This document shows, piece after piece, positions 62,999 through 64,000 of a DNA stretch of 64,000 bases. Made by a program: the position numbers and the translations under genes. The notes beneath the pieces are model-generated. The model was not told where the DNA came from, did no database searches, and worked only from the letters and a program-made list of their open reading frames with translations. This stretch comes from Ralstonia pickettii. GTDB taxonomy: Bacteria > Pseudomonadota > Gammaproteobacteria > Burkholderiales > Burkholderiaceae. Positions within the stretch are counted from its first letter, which is position 1; every line of letters begins with the position of its first letter. The stretch is from contig NZ_CP104381.1 in assembly GCF_030582395.1 (NCBI RefSeq), positions 248,001 through 312,000 on the forward strand, written 5' to 3'.

Positions 62999-64000
62999 AT
63001 GAACAACACACTGAGCACACAGTTCGAGCAGTACAGCGCCTGGCGCGCTTCGGTACTGCAGTCGGTGGGGGAATTCCAAGACTGGCTGCAAGCCCAGGAG
63101 CTGTACGACGCGCAGGCTGACATGCGCGCACAGCGCATCCGAGGCGTGCTGCGCAGCGACAAGCTCAAGGTTGCTTTCATAGCCGAGTTCTCTCGCGGCA
63201 AGAGTGAGCTGATCAACGCGATCTTCTTCGCTGATTTCGGCCGCCGCATCCTGCCTTCGTCAGCGGGCCGGACCACGATGTGTCCGACCGAGCTGATGTA
63301 CGACGAAAGCTATCCGCCGTCGATCCGTCTGTTGCCGATCGAGACGCGTCTGCATGATGCGTCGACCGCCGATTTTCGCGATGCCGAAAGCCACTGGCTG
63401 TCGGTGCCGCTCGATCCTTCGTCGCCCGAGGGCATGCTGGAAGCGTTTCGCCACGTGGTGGAAACCGTGCGCGTGCCGAAGGAAGAAGCCGAGCAGCTAG
63501 GCCTCTATAACGACGCCGATCCGGACGCCGCCTTCTCGGTGGATGCCGCCGGTACGGTGGAAGTGTCGAAGTGGCGCCACGCGATCATCAATTTCCCGCA
63601 CCCGATGCTCAAGCAGGGGCTGGTGATCCTGGACACGCCGGGCCTGAACGCCATCGGTACCGAGCCGGAACTGACGCTGCGCCTGATTCCGGATGCACAC
63701 GTCGTTGTGTTCGTGCTGGCCGCGGACGCCGGCGTGACCAAGAGCGACCTGGAGCTGTGGCGCTCGCACGTGGGCGGTGGCCAGCGCAAGGGCTGCATCG
63801 CGGTGCTCAACAAGGTCGATGGCCTGTGGGATCCGCTCAAGTCCGAAGAGGAAGTCGAGAGCGAAGTCAGCCGGCAGATCATGACGACGGCGCAGGTGCT
63901 CGATATCGATGTCGAGCGCGTGTATCCGGTGTCGGCGCAGAAGGGTCTGCTCGCTAAGGTCAGCCACGATCATGAGCTGCTGGCAAAGAGCCGGCTGCCG
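62999..64000 (+). CDS. Dynamin-family GTPase, N-terminal part
   Basis: The gene runs off the right edge (334 codons seen). The N-terminal ~50 residues are helical. The G domain shows P-loop AFIAEFSRGKSELINAI (GKS), a switch I-like SSAGRTTMCPTEL, G3 LVILDTPGLNAIG and G4 VLNKVDGLWD. Unlike most dynamins the P-loop is EFSRGKS, but all other G motifs agree. Bacterial dynamin-like proteins remodel membranes or take part in stress and phage responses. Function of this family member is unknown. Confidence 0.85.
   Translation, partial: MNNTLSTQFEQYSAWRASVLQSVGEFQDWLQAQELYDAQADMRAQRIRGVLRSDKLKVAFIAEFSRGKSELINAIFFADFGRRILPSSAGRTTMCPTELMYDESYPPSIRLLPIETRLHDASTADFRDAESHWLSVPLDPSSPEGMLEAFRHVVETVRVPKEEAEQLGLYNDADPDAAFSVDAAGTVEVSKWRHAIINFPHPMLKQGLVILDTPGLNAIGTEPELTLRLIPDAHVVVFVLAADAGVTKSDLELWRSHVGGGQRKGCIAVLNKVDGLWDPLKSEEEVESEVSRQIMTTAQVLDIDVERVYPVSAQKGLLAKVSHDHELLAKSRLP

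Noticed and set aside
62469..63276. Minus-strand ORFs of about 200 residues over the mutM end and dynamin start
   Set aside because: Antisense shadows; both plus-strand genes carry full family motifs.

Overview
The window is a GC-rich (by eye well above 60%), densely coded chromosomal segment of a beta-proteobacterium. The gene order (gshA-gshB-PTS-EIIA/HPr/EI, coxB-ctaD-ctaG-coxIII-surf1-ctaA-ctaB-sco, prs-rplY-pth, tRNA-Gln next to ispE-lolB) and the protein sequences point to Burkholderiales, most likely Ralstonia. That genus assignment comes from family knowledge, not from a search.

Layout. 1-2.9 kb: end of a LysE-type exporter, comM, a DUF1269 protein and ubiK. 3.4-6.3 kb: a nitrogen-status operon (TorF-type porin, PII protein glnK, ammonium channel amtB) behind a sigma-54 promoter. 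6.3-11.5 kb: a candidate small RNA, glutathione synthesis (gshA, gshB) and a sugar-permease-less phosphotransferase chain (EIIA, HPr, EI). 11.7-12.7 kb: iron storage (bfd with a Fur box, bfr). 12.7-21 kb: moeB-like, ctpA, gpmA, rhodanese, grxC, secB, gpsA, trmL, comF and a BioC-like methyltransferase. 21.1-31.2 kb: the complete aa3-type cytochrome c oxidase locus including haem A synthesis and copper-delivery genes, preceded by a decayed DUF2244 gene. 31.3-37.9 kb: rpoH behind a CIRCE operator, a large membrane diguanylate cyclase, an OsmC-family protein, a pirin and ybiB. 37.9-38.6 kb: a roughly 500-bp nested inverted repeat. 38.6-42.7 kb: nitrate transport (nrtA-permease-ATPase) with its regulator nasT. 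42.9-44.2 kb: a fumarylacetoacetase-type hydrolase and maleylacetoacetate isomerase. 44.3-48.7 kb: an accessory island, all on the minus strand, with two PAAR spike proteins, a cell-wall-hydrolase-like candidate effector, several secreted small proteins that look like immunity proteins, an effector C-terminal fragment and an AT-rich patch. 48.9-64 kb: housekeeping again (ftsY, two M16 peptidases, rsmD, coaD, ferredoxin, pth, rplY, prs, tRNA-Gln, ispE, lolB, a TPR protein, mutM and the start of a dynamin-like GTPase).

The most informative non-coding signal is the nrtA leader. A sigma-54 promoter (GG-N10-GC) would start RNA just before two hairpins whose six-base loops both carry A at position 1 and G at position 4. 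The second hairpin shares its 3' arm with a 12-bp intrinsic terminator ending at the nrtA ribosome-binding site. This is the ANTAR antitermination layout, and the ANTAR protein NasT is encoded next door. A 42-bp minisatellite lies between nasT and that promoter. Other regulatory signals are a perfect CIRCE upstream of rpoH, a sigma-54 promoter upstream of the porin-glnK-amtB operon, a Fur box over the bfd promoter, and terminator-like structure in the rplY leader. No rRNA, CRISPR array, transposase or integrase was seen.
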